Part shown: positions 5,941-6,025 of the stretch, piece by piece | Numbering within the stretch: position 1 is the stretch's first letter | How the letters are laid out: the number at the start of each line of letters is the position of its first letter | Assembly (NCBI GenBank): GCA_900555355.1 | Contig: USKV01000100.1 | Span: forward strand, 1-6,025 | DNA length: 6,025 bases | Direction: 5' to 3' | Origin: an uncultured Collinsella sp. | Lineage (GTDB): Bacteria; Actinomycetota; Coriobacteriia; Coriobacteriales; Coriobacteriaceae | Translations under genes and position numbers: made by a program | The notes under the pieces: generated by a model | What the model saw: only the letters and a program-made list of their open reading frames with translations | What the model was told of the DNA's origin: nothing | The model's database searches: none

Positions 5941-6025
5941 GGCGCTTGCACTGGCCGCCATCGTCGGCATCTTGGCGTCCGCACCCGCCATGGCCTTTGC
6001 TCAACAAGAGAAAGCGCAGGCGGCC
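5921..6025 (+). CDS. Start of a second secreted protein (3' end outside window)
   Basis: From a GTG at 5921 the frame is open to the window end and gives 35 residues that read as a complete Sec signal peptide. It has a basic start (RTPRPK), a hydrophobic core (ALALAAIVGILASAPA) and an A-F-A cut site followed by QQEKAQAA. This gene would overlap the 3' end of the preceding secreted protein gene by 20 bases, implying coupling. The ribosome binding site is poor (GGACGG about 9 bases upstream). An in-frame ATG at 5867 would add 18 residues and a long N-region, which is less like a signal peptide. Nothing of the mature domain is visible, so the function is unknown; the position suggests it belongs to the same surface module. 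Confidence 0.65.
   Translation, partial: MRTPRPKALALAAIVGILASAPAMAFAQQEKAQAA

Noticed and set aside
4840..5991. 383-codon open frame on the - strand, antisense to the surface genes
   Set aside because: High GC keeps the opposite strand open. The + strand genes have signal peptides, ribosome binding sites and domain-like sequence, while this frame shows no recognisable motif.

Overview
The window is about 60% GC and tightly packed. Its gene content suggests an anaerobic, high-GC Gram-positive gut bacterium of the class Coriobacteriia, perhaps Collinsella or a relative. This placement is an inference from protein style and gene order; there is no rRNA or other marker gene here. No mobile element, CRISPR array, tRNA or rRNA was seen.

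The left part (1-479, + strand) is the 3' end of an HD-domain phosphohydrolase gene. It runs tail-to-tail into a three-gene operon on the - strand (4101 down to 476). That operon encodes an FAD-linked 2-hydroxyacid (lactate-type) dehydrogenase, EtfB, and an EtfA with an N-terminal 2x[4Fe-4S] ferredoxin domain. The genes abut with gaps of 2 and 0 bases. This set matches the electron-confurcating lactate dehydrogenase/EtfAB complexes of anaerobes such as Acetobacterium woodii LctBCD. There, NAD+ is reduced with lactate only when reduced ferredoxin is oxidised at the same time. Here it probably lets the cell oxidise lactate or a similar 2-hydroxyacid.

A divergent intergenic region (4102-4447, 346 bases) separates this operon from the right half. 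It holds weak promoter candidates for both directions, a short direct repeat and a perfect 8-bp inverted repeat just ahead of the first rightward gene.

The right half (4448-6025, + strand) is a compact cluster of poorly characterised genes. In order they are a 98-residue cytoplasmic protein faintly like half of a PD-(D/E)XK/DUF559-type fold, a 169-residue protein with one N-terminal membrane anchor, a 200-residue secreted protein with a clean signal peptide, and the start of another secreted protein that runs off the window. Gene overlaps (ATGA, and 20 bases) and a short spacer with two perfect hairpins suggest one co-transcribed unit with tuned expression. It looks like a cell-surface or envelope module of unknown function, and it is the most likely place for something undescribed.
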